NCBI GenBank assembly: GCA_046347475.1
Contig: JAXMGD010000001.1
Coordinates: 868,001 to 932,000, forward strand
DNA from: CAMCXE01 sp046347475
GTDB lineage: Bacteria > Pseudomonadota > Gammaproteobacteria > Pseudomonadales > Cellvibrionaceae
Length of the DNA: 64,000 nt
Direction of reading: 5' to 3'
Shown here: piece by piece, positions 1 through 8,328 of the stretch
How positions within the stretch are numbered: the stretch's first letter is position 1
How the letters are laid out: every line of letters starts with the position of its first letter
Translations under genes and position numbers: made by a program
The notes under the pieces: model-generated
Told to the model about the DNA's origin: nothing
The model's database searches: none
What the model saw: the letters and a program-made list of their open reading frames with translations, nothing else

Positions 1-1
1 C

Positions 2-64
2 CCTGAACCGGCTGAAGAACCTATGAGCAGTGAAGAGGCCGCGAAGGAACCTGCTACGCCCTAA
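2..64 (+). CDS. C-terminal end of a protein starting outside the window
   Basis: An open frame enters from the left edge and stops at TAA 62-64. The 20 visible residues are rich in Pro, Glu and Ala (PEPAEEP then SSEEAAKEPATP), which looks like a low-complexity C-terminal tail. Too little is present to name the protein, and no start is visible. The reading frame is an inference from the lack of stops and the coherent acidic/proline composition; it could be chance. Confidence 0.4.
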   Translation, partial: PEPAEEPMSSEEAAKEPATP

Positions 65-70
65 TTCGCC

Positions 71-188
71 CAGGCGCCTAAGCCAGGCAGAACAGGCACC
101 CAAGCCAGGCAGACCAGGCGCCTGAGCCAGGCCAGAATAGGCGGCTAAGCCAGGTCAGGTTAGGCACCTGAGCGGGCTCAGGCGCCTG
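71..188. repeat. imperfect 22-23 bp tandem repeat
   Basis: About five units follow each other at 71, 93, 115, 138 and 161. Each resembles CAGGCGCCTAAGCCAGGCAG plus 2-3 bases; the last unit is degenerate and runs into a final CAGGCGCCTG. The array fills the gap between the stop at 64 and the AraC-type gene at 220, so it would lie in or next to that gene's 5' region. Many units contain the palindrome AGGCGCCT, so the transcript could fold. No function can be read from the sequence. Confidence 0.7.
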
Positions 189-219
189 TCGCCACTATTT
201 CACCTTCAGGATTGTCATC

Positions 220-1269
220 GTGACTGGAATCGCCCTCATTTTTATCGGTTATTCCCTCCTTGCCGCCTTAAGTATCGCCCTCTTGCAATTGCGGCCCAGC
301 CAATACCCCGATGCTGCGGTGGCCCGCTGGCTGGGTCTGGTGGTATTGGCTGCGTTAATGGTGCTTCAGGCGGCCCATTTTGTTTGGTTGCTGTACGACC
401 TGCCGTGGGTGTCAGGCTTCGCCTATCAGGCCGCTTTGTTCGCGGTGGCACCGGCGTTTTATCTGTACTGTCGGTGGTTACTTTATCCCTCCGCCAGGTT
501 GCTTCACCTCCATAACCTATGGCACGGGTTGCCGGTGTTGGCGGCCTGGGCGCTGCCACCTGGTTTGGCCATGCCGGCCGCTTTTTGGTTGGGAGCCCTG
601 TATTTACTTGCTTTAGGGCGGCGCCTGTTCAGCTTGCGGCGGGAGCGGGTTAATTTCCGGGCGGAGATACTGCTGCTGGGTTTTGTGTTTGTGGTTGCTA
701 TTGGGGTGTCGCTGCTGGGCGCCCTGCAGGGCCTTTTACCGGATAAGTTGTTTTTCTGTCTTTATGCCTGCTCTATCGGAGTTGCCCTGTTTTTTGTGCA
801 GCTGGCCTTGGGCTTGCGGCCCAGCTTGGCGGTTGAGGTAAGCGAGACGGTAAGGGCCAGTTATCAAAGTTCCAGCCTCAATCAAGTGGATTGCGAGGCG
901 GCACTGACGCGCCTAGCTGCGCTTATGGAGCAGGAGCAGCTGTACACCCACAATGATTTGAGCCTGTCGAAGTTGGCGCAGCGCCTGAGTCTATCCACGC
1001 ATCAGGTATCGGAGTTGCTCAACAGCCGCTTGGGCAAAAGTTTTTCCCGCTATTTGCGCGAGGCCAGGGTGCAGGCGGCCAAGCAGATGCTGATCCAAGA
1101 GCCTGCCGCCTCGGTGCTGTCGGTGGGTTTAAGTGTGGGATTTACCTCGCAATCCACTTTCTATGAAGCGTTTCGAGAAATCGACGGTATGACGCCGGGG
1201 CAGTATCGCAAGCTCCAGAGCGCCACATCCTCCTCCAATCTAAACCCACCCAAGGCTCCTACCGCCTAG
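220..1269 (+). CDS. membrane-anchored AraC-family transcriptional regulator
   Basis: The protein has 349 residues. Residues 1-205 are very hydrophobic and contain about six or seven predicted membrane segments. Residues 235-335 form a typical AraC/XylS DNA-binding domain: a first helix-turn-helix around LSLSKLAQRLSLSTHQVSELL and a second around VGFTSQSTFYEAFREIDGMTP, ending in the family signature GQYRK. Regulators of this kind are thought to sense a membrane or extracytoplasmic signal and act on nearby promoters; the ligand is unknown. The start is GTG with AGGA eight bases upstream. It sits alone between a repeat array and the SDR operon, which it might control (inference from proximity only). 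Confidence 0.85.
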   Translation: MTGIALIFIGYSLLAALSIALLQLRPSQYPDAAVARWLGLVVLAALMVLQAAHFVWLLYDLPWVSGFAYQAALFAVAPAFYLYCRWLLYPSARLLHLHNLWHGLPVLAAWALPPGLAMPAAFWLGALYLLALGRRLFSLRRERVNFRAEILLLGFVFVVAIGVSLLGALQGLLPDKLFFCLYACSIGVALFFVQLALGLRPSLAVEVSETVRASYQSSSLNQVDCEAALTRLAALMEQEQLYTHNDLSLSKLAQRLSLSTHQVSELLNSRLGKSFSRYLREARVQAAKQMLIQEPAASVLSVGLSVGFTSQSTFYEAFREIDGMTPGQYRKLQSATSSSNLNPPKAPTA

Positions 1270-1442
1270 CCCTCGTGTTGCCAAACCATTGCGGATGGAT
1301 CCATCCGGAGTGTTTTTGTGCTCCGTTCTGATCGCAGCGGAAGTATTTGCGCGTACACAGTCCCAGACTTAAGCCATGGTATTTCCACAGGCCGCCTTAG
1401 GGCGTTGCCAGTACTTCATCAGATGAGTGGGCAGGTTGGGTT

Positions 1443-2306
1443 ATGAAGGTTTTATTAACGGGCGCTAGCGGATTTATCGGCAGTGCTATCAGCCAAGCGC
1501 TGCTGGGCCAGGGCTATAGCCTGGTGACCATTAGCCGCAGCACCGGGTTTGATTTCGCCCGTATGCAGGCGGCAGGGGATTGGCTGCCCCTACTTGAGGG
1601 GGTGGAGGCGGTGGTCAATGCCGCTGGCATCATCGCCGAAGGGGGCGGGCAGCGCTTTGATGTGATCCATCGCCACGCGCCGCAAGCGCTATTTAATGCT
1701 TGCCGACAAGCAGGCGTGGCCAGCGTGGTACAGATTTCCGCGCTCGGTGCGGATGAGCGCGCGGTGACGCCCTATCACCTGAGCAAACGCGCCGCCGACG
1801 AGACCCTGGGCCGCTTGCCGCTCAAGGGAACAGTGCTGCGCCCCTCCTTGGTATACGGTAAGGGCGGTGCTAGCGCTGGGCTGTTTTTGCGCCTGGCCCG
1901 TTTGCCCTGGGTGCCTCTGGTGGGGGAGGGCGCGCAGCCGGTGCAGCCGGTACACATCAGCGACTTGGTGGCGACGGTGCTGCGCTGCCTGCAGTCTGAG
2001 GCCGGGCCCCAGGTGTTGGATGTGGTCGGCCCCGAGGTGTTTACCTTTGCTCAGTGGCTACAGCAGATGCGCAGCGCACAATGCCTGCGGCCTGCGCGTT
2101 TTATGCGCATCCCCTCGGAGCTCGCACTGGCAGCCTGTCACCTGGGGCGATTTTTTAGCCCACTGCTGCAGCCGGATAATCTGCGTATGCTGCAGATGGG
2201 CAGTACAGCTGAGGTTAAGCCCCTGCAGGATTTTTTAGGCCGCAGCCCCCTTGCCGTCGCCCCCGAACTATTTTTTACCAACCAAGGAGCCCGCCATGAG
2301 TTATGA
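1443..2306 (+). CDS. NAD(P)-dependent SDR-family oxidoreductase (atypical/extended type)
   Basis: The 287-residue protein starts with a Rossmann nucleotide-binding motif, TGASGFIG, at residues 6-13. The first half continues with the core of the NDUFA9-like atypical SDR group: VVNAAGI, then YHLSKRAADE containing the Tyr and Lys of the YxxxK site, then LRPSLVYG. These proteins bind NAD(P) but substrates are rarely known. It overlaps the next gene by 11 bp, and the following DUF2269 and DUF4166 genes overlap too, so the three are very likely one operon. In related genomes these families often travel together. The exact substrate cannot be assigned. Confidence 0.8.
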   Translation: MKVLLTGASGFIGSAISQALLGQGYSLVTISRSTGFDFARMQAAGDWLPLLEGVEAVVNAAGIIAEGGGQRFDVIHRHAPQALFNACRQAGVASVVQISALGADERAVTPYHLSKRAADETLGRLPLKGTVLRPSLVYGKGGASAGLFLRLARLPWVPLVGEGAQPVQPVHISDLVATVLRCLQSEAGPQVLDVVGPEVFTFAQWLQQMRSAQCLRPARFMRIPSELALAACHLGRFFSPLLQPDNLRMLQMGSTAEVKPLQDFLGRSPLAVAPELFFTNQGARHEL

Positions 2307-2775
2307 ACTGGTTAAAACCCTCCACATTCTCAGCATGGTGTTGCTGTTTGGTACCGGCCTTGGCAGTGCGTTTTACAAATGGATGGCCGATCGCAGCGGC
2401 CAAGTGGCACATATCGCGATTACCAATCGCCATGTGGTGTTGGCCGATTGGCTGTTTACCACCCCCACTGTGATATTCCAGCCCCTAAGCGGCCTGTGGA
2501 TGGTGATGTACTTGGGGCTGCCGCTTACCACCGCTTGGGTGATGATCAGTCTCGGCCTCTACGCCTTAGCGGGGGCCTGTTGGTTGCCGGTGGTGTGGCT
2601 GCAAATTCGTATGCGCCAGCTGGCCAATCGGGCCGTCGCGGCGGATCAGCCCTTGCCCGCTGAGTATTGGCTGCGGGCGCGGCAGTGGTTTTGGTTAGGG
2701 GTACCGGCATTTATTGCCATGGTGTTGGTAGTAGCCCTGATGGTTTTTAAACACGTACCAGGAGTTGAGTTATGA
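2296..2775 (+). CDS. DUF2269-family integral membrane protein
   Basis: I start this 159-residue protein at ATG 2296 (MSYELVKTLHILSM), because AAGGAG lies seven bases upstream and the family begins this way; the frame stays open 15 codons further upstream. Four hydrophobic segments are visible, around residues 5-20, 45-70, 75-100 and 128-150. The N-terminal His in KTLHILS and the arrangement of four helices are typical of DUF2269. It overlaps the SDR stop by 11 bp and shares ATGA with the next gene, which indicates translational coupling. Function unknown; a role in a small membrane redox or lipid unit with the SDR is inference only. Confidence 0.8.
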   Translation: MSYELVKTLHILSMVLLFGTGLGSAFYKWMADRSGQVAHIAITNRHVVLADWLFTTPTVIFQPLSGLWMVMYLGLPLTTAWVMISLGLYALAGACWLPVVWLQIRMRQLANRAVAADQPLPAEYWLRARQWFWLGVPAFIAMVLVVALMVFKHVPGVEL

Positions 2776-3362
2776 CCAGTCTGATGCAAAGCGCCCTAGG
2801 CGCCCAATTCGCCCAATTACCCCCCGCGCTCAAAGGGCACTATCGAGCAGGCACCACTCTGGAGCGGGGGCATCTGGATATTGAGTACCCCCGCTGGATG
2901 CAGCCTTTCTTAACGTTTTTAAGAGTGTTGGGTGCCTTGGTCAACCGCAGTGGCCCCCGTGTGCCCACCCAAGTGGAGAAGTGTGATAGCCCCAGCGGCC
3001 AGCGCTGGCGGCGCACCATCAGCTTTGCCGACGGCAAAGTGGTGTATTTCAACAGCCGCTGGGTGGCCGGGCAGGGCAATCGTTTAATTGAATACGTCAA
3101 CCCTATATTAGGGTTGGAAATGGCTGTGCACGTGGCCGACGGCAGGCTCTATTACGAAGGGGTGCGTTTTGTGGTGAAGCTCGGTGGCCTGCTGATTCCA
3201 ATCCCCGAGTGGTTGCTGCTGGGGCACACCACCATAGAAGAGCAGGGGCTGGATGACACTCACTTTGCTATGGACTTTCGCCTCACCCACCCAGTGTTCG
3301 GGCAAATTTTCCGCTATGCCGGCACTTTTGCCATAACGCCTGAGCCCACGGACAATCAATAA
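2772..3362 (+). CDS. DUF4166-family protein
   Basis: The 196-residue protein begins MTSLMQSALGAQFAQLPPAL, the usual opening of DUF4166, and has the expected central part with RWRRTISF and a C-terminal HPVFGQIFRYAGTF stretch. It has no signal peptide and only a short hydrophobic region near residues 137-147. The start overlaps the DUF2269 stop as ATGA, so it is the third gene of a coupled operon with the SDR oxidoreductase and DUF2269. DUF4166 is sometimes found fused to SDR or DoxX-like domains, which supports a common pathway. No catalytic residue can be pointed to with confidence. Confidence 0.8.
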   Translation: MTSLMQSALGAQFAQLPPALKGHYRAGTTLERGHLDIEYPRWMQPFLTFLRVLGALVNRSGPRVPTQVEKCDSPSGQRWRRTISFADGKVVYFNSRWVAGQGNRLIEYVNPILGLEMAVHVADGRLYYEGVRFVVKLGGLLIPIPEWLLLGHTTIEEQGLDDTHFAMDFRLTHPVFGQIFRYAGTFAITPEPTDNQ

Positions 3363-3414
3363 GCTTTAAGCGGCTAGAATAAGCGCTTTTGAAAGCCTCT
3401 CGGCTCTGGCGCTT

Positions 3415-4128
3415 ATGTCCTACACTCTCGACCCCATCGGCATTGTTCACAGCTGCTTCACCCAAAAGTTTGGTATACCCCGCCAGCCGGGCCTGGCCAG
3501 CGCCGCTACCGGTCGCTTGGTTTTACTGCCGCCTTATAACAATCCCGAGGCGGTGGCGGGCCTGGAAGGCGTAAGCCACCTGTGGATCGAGTTTATTTTT
3601 CACGAGGGCTACAGCGGCTGGAAACCCCGCGTGAAAATGCCCCGCCTAGGTGGCAACAAAACCCTCGGCGTATTCGCCACCCGCTCCCCCAATCGTCCGA
3701 ACAACCTCGGTCTATCCGTGGTGCGCCTAATCAAGGTTGAGCTAGAGCCCCAGGTCTGCCTCGTCCTCGGTGGTGTTGATATGCTCGATGGCACTCCGGT
3801 CGTGGACATCAAACCCTACCTACCCTACGCGGACGCTATTGAAAATGCCCGCAACGACTGGGCGGCGGCGCCGCCTGCGCTCATTAGGGTGCACTTTAGC
3901 CCGGAGGCCCAGGCGCAGCTGGCGGTTTTAAATGATCAGTATCCCAACATCGCCGAGCTTGCCACCCAGGTGCTCAGCCAAGACCCGCGCCCCTCCTACC
4001 AGGACTACACTTCAGCGCGGGTCTATGTTTTGCGCCTGTGGGATCTAGATATTCACTGGCGCTGCCTCGCAGCAGCGGCAGGTTTTGTAATTGAAGTGTT
4101 ATTCTGCCGCCCGGTTAAGGCCGATTAA
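3415..4128 (+). CDS. trmO: tRNA (N6-threonylcarbamoyladenosine37-N6)-methyltransferase TrmO
   Basis: TrmO transfers a methyl group from S-adenosylmethionine to t6A37 of threonine tRNAs, giving m6t6A. The 237-residue protein has the conserved N-terminal IGIVHSCFTQKFGIPRQPGL block, the GVFATRSPNRPNNLGLS signature near residues 82-98 that forms the SAM-binding beta-barrel site, and the DIKPYLPYAD motif. Length matches the longer form in Escherichia coli (YaeB/TsaA). It stands alone, with a 52-base gap after the DUF4166 stop and a 52-base gap before the next gene. Recognition is by sequence motifs and I am confident of the family. Confidence 0.93.
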   Translation: MSYTLDPIGIVHSCFTQKFGIPRQPGLASAATGRLVLLPPYNNPEAVAGLEGVSHLWIEFIFHEGYSGWKPRVKMPRLGGNKTLGVFATRSPNRPNNLGLSVVRLIKVELEPQVCLVLGGVDMLDGTPVVDIKPYLPYADAIENARNDWAAAPPALIRVHFSPEAQAQLAVLNDQYPNIAELATQVLSQDPRPSYQDYTSARVYVLRLWDLDIHWRCLAAAAGFVIEVLFCRPVKAD

Positions 4129-4180
4129 AACGGCTTAAAGGTTTGTTTTTATTATTTGTCGTCAATGAACGAAGGAGAAA

Positions 4181-4807
4181 ATGATGTTTAAGAGTTTAGC
4201 GGCTGATGTATTGGGCCTGAGCGATATTGGTAAAATTCTTGATAAAAAAGATTTTGATAAAGCCGATGTGGATGACTACGTGTTTTCCGAGGACGATGAG
4301 CGCATCTACGTGGTGATTAAATCTAAATCGGATGAATACTGTTTTACCAATATCGCCATGATTCACTTAGACGGAAATGCCGCCGTCAGTAAAAAACGCA
4401 CCCTGCATCGTTATCCTTATAAGCATCACCCCATCAGCCATGTGCGGATAGAAACAGCGGGTACTGTGGATTTGGATGTGGAATTAAAATTTAAATTGGC
4501 TGATAAAGAATATTCCATTGATATAGACAAAAACCAAATAGAGCGGGTGAAAAATATATACAAGGCCCTCACCGTGATCGGCGAAAAATGCCGGGAAATA
4601 CATCGCCAAATGGAGACCCTGCGCCACACCTGTGCGGCGGTCAATGGCATGTTTGTGCTGCGGGAATTGCCTGAACACGTGGTGCTCAGTCTGCCGGATA
4701 TTATTAATCAAACGGTTTCGCAGGTGGAGGCGCACTACAACGAGCGTCGCAGCGCGATCCAACAATATGATTTTGGTGAGGTGTTTGCCCGCTATATTAA
4801 GTTTTAG
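4181..4807 (+). CDS. PH-domain protein of the YvbH type
   Basis: The 208-residue protein lacks signal peptide and membrane segments. Residues 1-125 look like a bacterial pleckstrin-homology fold (bPH type: IYVVIKSKSDEYCFTN, then AVSKKRTLHRYPYKHHPISHVRIETAG). Residues 130-200 are helical and resemble the YvbH-like oligomerisation region. Two ATGs are adjacent at 4181 and 4184; GAAGGAG lies just upstream. Its composition is more AT-rich than its neighbours. The assignment rests on pattern resemblance to the Bacillus YvbH group and is moderate. Role unknown. A terminator follows it, shared with argH on the other strand. Confidence 0.6.
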   Translation: MMFKSLAADVLGLSDIGKILDKKDFDKADVDDYVFSEDDERIYVVIKSKSDEYCFTNIAMIHLDGNAAVSKKRTLHRYPYKHHPISHVRIETAGTVDLDVELKFKLADKEYSIDIDKNQIERVKNIYKALTVIGEKCREIHRQMETLRHTCAAVNGMFVLRELPEHVVLSLPDIINQTVSQVEAHYNERRSAIQQYDFGEVFARYIKF

Positions 4808-4872
4808 CCTCTGGATTAATCAGCATCCTTAAACCAATGGATTCGGCCTCTGGATTAATTGTGGCAATTCTA

Positions 4873-4916
4873 AATGGGGCAGCACAGGCAATTCGCTAAG
4901 TGTTGCCCCATTTTTT
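4873..4916. terminator. bidirectional rho-independent terminator
   Basis: A 13-base stem AATGGGGCAGCAC pairs with GTGTTGCCCCATT (one G-T wobble) around a 14-base loop, followed by a T run on the plus strand and preceded by A-rich sequence that becomes a T run on the other strand. It lies between the convergent PH-domain gene and argH and can end both transcripts. A direct repeat GCCTCTGGATTAAT occurs just upstream at 4807 and 4846. Confidence 0.8.
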
Positions 4917-4926
4917 AGGGCAAGAA

Positions 4927-6327
4927 TTATCGACTGGCTAATTCCTCTTTCGCCTGCGCGATGGCAAAACGCACCTGATTAGGCGCGGTGCCGCCGATAT
5001 GGTCGCGGGCCGCCACTGAGCCTTCTAGGGTTAAAACGGCAAATACATCTTGGTTAATTGCGCTGGAAAATTGCTGTAATTCCGCCAGGGTCATTTCCGC
5101 CAAATCTTTCTGCGTTTGCACCCCGAAACCGACCGCTTTACCGACAATTTCATGGGCGTCGCGAAAGGCTATACCTTTGCGCACTAGATAGTCAGCTAAA
5201 TCCGTGGCAGTGGCAAACCCGCGTTGGGCCGCTTCGCGCATAACTGCTTTGCGTGGCTCAATGGCGGGTATCATGTCGGCAAAGGCGCGCAGGCAATCGC
5301 GCACTGTATCCACCGTATCAAAAATCGGTTCCTTATCTTCTTGGTTATCTTTGTTGTAGGCCAAGGGCTGGCTTTTCATCAGGGTGAGCAGGGCAATTAA
5401 ATGGCCGTTAACGCGGCCGGTTTTGCCGCGCACCAGTTCCGGCACATCGGGGTTTTTCTTTTGCGGCATGATGGAGGAGCCGGTGCAAAAGCGGTCGGGC
5501 AAATTAATAAAATTAAATTGCGCTGAGGTCCAGAGAATTAATTCTTCGCTGGCGCGCGACAGGTGCGTCATCAGGATAGAGGCAAAGCTGGTAAATTCAA
5601 TCGCAAAATCTCGGTCGCTAACGGAATCTAAGGAGTTGCGGGTGGGGTGGTTAAAGCCCAACAACTCGGCAGTGTAGGCGCGGTTAATCGGGTAGGTGGT
5701 GCCAGCGAGTGCGGCGGCACCTAAGGGGCTTTGGTTTAAGCGTTTGCGGCATCCCATTAAACGGCCGTAGTCGCGGCTGAGCATTTCGTACCAGGCCATT
5801 AAATGGTGGCCGAAGGTAACGGGCTGCGCCGTTTGCAAATGGGTGAAGCCCGGCATGATGGTGTCGGTATTGGCTTCGGCCAATTGCACTATGCCCTGTT
5901 GCAAGCGGGTAATTTCTTGGGCTATTACATCAATTTCATCGCGCAAATACAGGCGGATGTCGGTGGCCACTTGGTCGTTGCGAGAGCGGCCGGTGTGCAG
6001 TTTTTTACCGGTAATACCGATGCGGGCGGTGAGCACCGATTCGATATTCATATGCACATCTTCAAGCTCAACGGACCAGTTAAAGGTACCGGCTTCAATT
6101 TCACTTTGAATGTCGGTTAAGCCCTGAATAATCGCATCGCGCTCAGCCTCGCTTAACACCCCCACAGAGGCCAGCATGGTGGCGTGGGCGATGGAGCCTT
6201 GAATGTCCTGGCGGTACATGCGTTTGTCGAAAGTGACTGAGGCGGTAAAGCGTTGCACAAAGGCGTCGGTGGCTTCACTAAAACGGCCACCCCAAAGGGT
6301 GCTAGTGGATTGTGATGAGTCGCTCAT
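4927..6327 (-). CDS. argH: argininosuccinate lyase
   Basis: ArgH splits argininosuccinate into arginine and fumarate, the last step of arginine synthesis. The 466-residue cytosolic protein has the fumarase/aspartase superfamily signature GSSIMPQKKNPD around residues 285-296 with the catalytic Ser, the N-terminal LWGGRFSEATD opening, and the TGRSRNDQVATD and GFTHLQTAQP substrate-binding blocks. Length is normal. The ATG at 6327 is preceded by AGGAG on the minus strand. It is divergent from algZ; Pseudomonas has the same argH/algZ head-to-head arrangement, which supports both calls. Confidence 0.97.
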   Translation of the reverse strand: MSDSSQSTSTLWGGRFSEATDAFVQRFTASVTFDKRMYRQDIQGSIAHATMLASVGVLSEAERDAIIQGLTDIQSEIEAGTFNWSVELEDVHMNIESVLTARIGITGKKLHTGRSRNDQVATDIRLYLRDEIDVIAQEITRLQQGIVQLAEANTDTIMPGFTHLQTAQPVTFGHHLMAWYEMLSRDYGRLMGCRKRLNQSPLGAAALAGTTYPINRAYTAELLGFNHPTRNSLDSVSDRDFAIEFTSFASILMTHLSRASEELILWTSAQFNFINLPDRFCTGSSIMPQKKNPDVPELVRGKTGRVNGHLIALLTLMKSQPLAYNKDNQEDKEPIFDTVDTVRDCLRAFADMIPAIEPRKAVMREAAQRGFATATDLADYLVRKGIAFRDAHEIVGKAVGFGVQTQKDLAEMTLAELQQFSSAINQDVFAVLTLEGSVAARDHIGGTAPNQVRFAIAQAKEELASR

Positions 6328-6463
6328 AGGGCTCCTGAGGTCGGCGGTGGTCGCAAAAAGCGACTATTATCCGCTACTTTGCCGCTAAACCCCAGTGCGC
6401 AAACCACCGCATGGCCGCGCTGGACTTTCGTGTGGATTGATGAACCTGTTGAGGAGTAAACCC

Positions 6464-7513
6464 GTGTCTGAAGTCACCCGCTCACCGCAGCACGCCGCTG
6501 TGCAAGGGGATTTTTTGCCGAATCTGTGCACCCTCGAAGCGGTGTTTCGCCTGGTGATACTCGGCGAGTTATTGGCGCTTGCCTTGGTGCTGGCGGACAT
6601 GGGCGTTAAGGATTTTGATCTGGCCGTGTTTGGCATGCTGAGCCTAATGGTGCAGTGGGTGGTATTGGTCAGCGCGGCGGGCTTATGCCAATTGGCGCCT
6701 TGGTTTCGCAAGCTCAAACCCTGGCAGTCCACTATATTGGCCTACGCGTGGATTCTGGTTGCCTCCACCCTCATAGGTTTTGTGGCCCAGTACATTCAGG
6801 CGGAGAGTCTAACCCTACTCTGGCCGAGTTTAGCCACCCAGCTGTTAATCACCATGGTGATAGCAGGCGTTGCCCTGCGCTACTTTTACGTTCAGCAACA
6901 GCTGCACGAGCAGATCAAAGCGGAATTGCGCGCGCGTATTCAGGCACTCCAGTCCCGCATTCGTCCGCACTTCTTATTTAATAGCATGAACTCCATCGCG
7001 AGCCTGATCGCCATTGATCCTGAGCGGGCCGAGGCCATGGTGGAGGATCTGTCGGATTTGTTTCGGGCGAGTTTAAGTGAGCCGGGTTTAATCCCGCTGG
7101 CCAAAGAATTGGATATTTGCCGTCGTTTTGTGCGCATCGAGCAAACCCGTATCGGCGAGCGCTTAAAAATGGTGTGGGAGGTAGACCCGGCGGCCTTGGA
7201 GGTGAAAATTCCCAGCCTGCTGCTGCAACCCTTGATCGAAAATGCCATCTACCACGGCATAGGCCCCTTGCCCGAAGGCGGTGAAGTCAAAGTCAGCGCT
7301 CGCCTAGAAGGCGACCAGTGTTGGTTGGAGGTGAGCAACCCGCTGCCGGACCCGAGTAAGCTCAACACCAAGGGCAATGGCCTTGCGTTAGAAAACATCC
7401 ACCGCCGTTTAAGTGCTTATTTCGCAGGTAAAACCGGCTGGCAGACACAAATTGACCAGGGCCGCTATGTATTGTGCGTGCAGTTTCCGGCCAAAAGTAT
7501 GGAAAGCGCCTAA
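6464..7513 (+). CDS. algZ: AlgZ/FimS-like sensor histidine kinase (LytS/YehU family)
   Basis: The protein (349 residues from GTG 6464) has an N-terminal block of about four membrane segments (residues 20-135), then the His_kinase domain with the phospho-acceptor motif RIRPHFLFNSMNSI and a C-terminal ATPase domain (LLQPLIENAIYHGI and GNGLALENIHRRL). This is the unorthodox LytS/AlgZ kinase class. I choose GTG 6464 because GAGGAG lies seven bases upstream; an in-frame ATG at 6440 and a longer frame to 6395 exist. It precedes an AlgR-like regulator, as in Pseudomonas, where the pair controls alginate, type IV pili and virulence traits. The target genes here are unknown. Confidence 0.88.
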   Translation: MSEVTRSPQHAAVQGDFLPNLCTLEAVFRLVILGELLALALVLADMGVKDFDLAVFGMLSLMVQWVVLVSAAGLCQLAPWFRKLKPWQSTILAYAWILVASTLIGFVAQYIQAESLTLLWPSLATQLLITMVIAGVALRYFYVQQQLHEQIKAELRARIQALQSRIRPHFLFNSMNSIASLIAIDPERAEAMVEDLSDLFRASLSEPGLIPLAKELDICRRFVRIEQTRIGERLKMVWEVDPAALEVKIPSLLLQPLIENAIYHGIGPLPEGGEVKVSARLEGDQCWLEVSNPLPDPSKLNTKGNGLALENIHRRLSAYFAGKTGWQTQIDQGRYVLCVQFPAKSMESA

Positions 7514-7587
7514 ACTCTAACAATCCGTTCGGTTACATCCTTGTAGCCCTAAACAGTGCCCTAAGAACAGAGTGAGTGATCCAACCT

Positions 7588-8328
7588 ATGCATGTGTTGG
7601 TTGTCGACGATGAGCTTTTAGCCCGCCAACGGGCGATGCGTATGATTGAATCCCTCGATGATTACGAGGTAGTCGGCGAGGCAGGCAATGGCCAAGCCGC
7701 CCTGGCCGCGATTGCCGATTTAGACCCGGATATAGTGCTGCTTGATATCCGTATGCCGGGCGAGGATGGCCTGGAGGCCGCCCGCAAGATTGCCGAGATG
7801 GACGAGCCGCCAGCCATTATTTTTTGTACTGCCTACGATGAATATGCCTTGGAAGCCTTCAGTACTTTAGCGGTGGGCTATTTGCTCAAACCCCTACAAA
7901 AAGACGCCCTTAAGAACGCCTTAGAAAAAGCCCGCAGGCTTAATAAGGTTCAGCGTCAGGAAATCCCTGAAACCGAGAGCGCGCCGCGGGAAGCGGCCCG
8001 CAAACACATCGCCGCCCGCACACGGCGCGGCGTAGAGCTGATTTTAATCGACGATATCAGCAGCTTTGTCGCCGACCAAAAGTACGTCACAGTTCGCCAC
8101 AAGGGCGCTGAGACGCTCATCGACGACACCCTCAAAGACCTGGAGCGGGAGTTTGCCGGCCGCTTCATTCGTATTCATCGCAATTGTTTGGTGGCGATAC
8201 ATCTAATCGAAAAGCTGGAGCGTATCCCCGGTGGTCAGTACGAGCTGCATCTTAAAGATACACCCTACCGCCCGGTGGTCAGCCGCAGGCATGTGGCAGG
8301 TGTTAAAGAGTTGCTCTCAAGCTTATAA
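7588..8328 (+). CDS. algR: AlgR-like LytTR response regulator
   Basis: From ATG 7588 the protein has 246 residues, close to the 248 of Pseudomonas AlgR, and begins MHVLVVDDE as AlgR does; an upstream GTG at 7576 would add four residues. Residues 1-120 are a receiver domain with the acidic pair DD, the phospho-acceptor Asp in VLLDIRMPG and Lys in YLLKPL. Residues 140-246 are a LytTR DNA-binding domain (YVTVRHKGAETLIDDTL, RIHRNCLVAI, VVSRRHV). It is the partner of the kinase just upstream (75-base gap). In Pseudomonas hemC follows algR; here no gene follows for 568 bp. Confidence 0.9.
   Translation: MHVLVVDDELLARQRAMRMIESLDDYEVVGEAGNGQAALAAIADLDPDIVLLDIRMPGEDGLEAARKIAEMDEPPAIIFCTAYDEYALEAFSTLAVGYLLKPLQKDALKNALEKARRLNKVQRQEIPETESAPREAARKHIAARTRRGVELILIDDISSFVADQKYVTVRHKGAETLIDDTLKDLEREFAGRFIRIHRNCLVAIHLIEKLERIPGGQYELHLKDTPYRPVVSRRHVAGVKELLSSL

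Noticed and set aside
5803..6120. Long plus-strand frames inside argH and similar antisense frames in katG and typA
   Set aside because: They are shadows of strongly supported genes on the other strand or in another frame.
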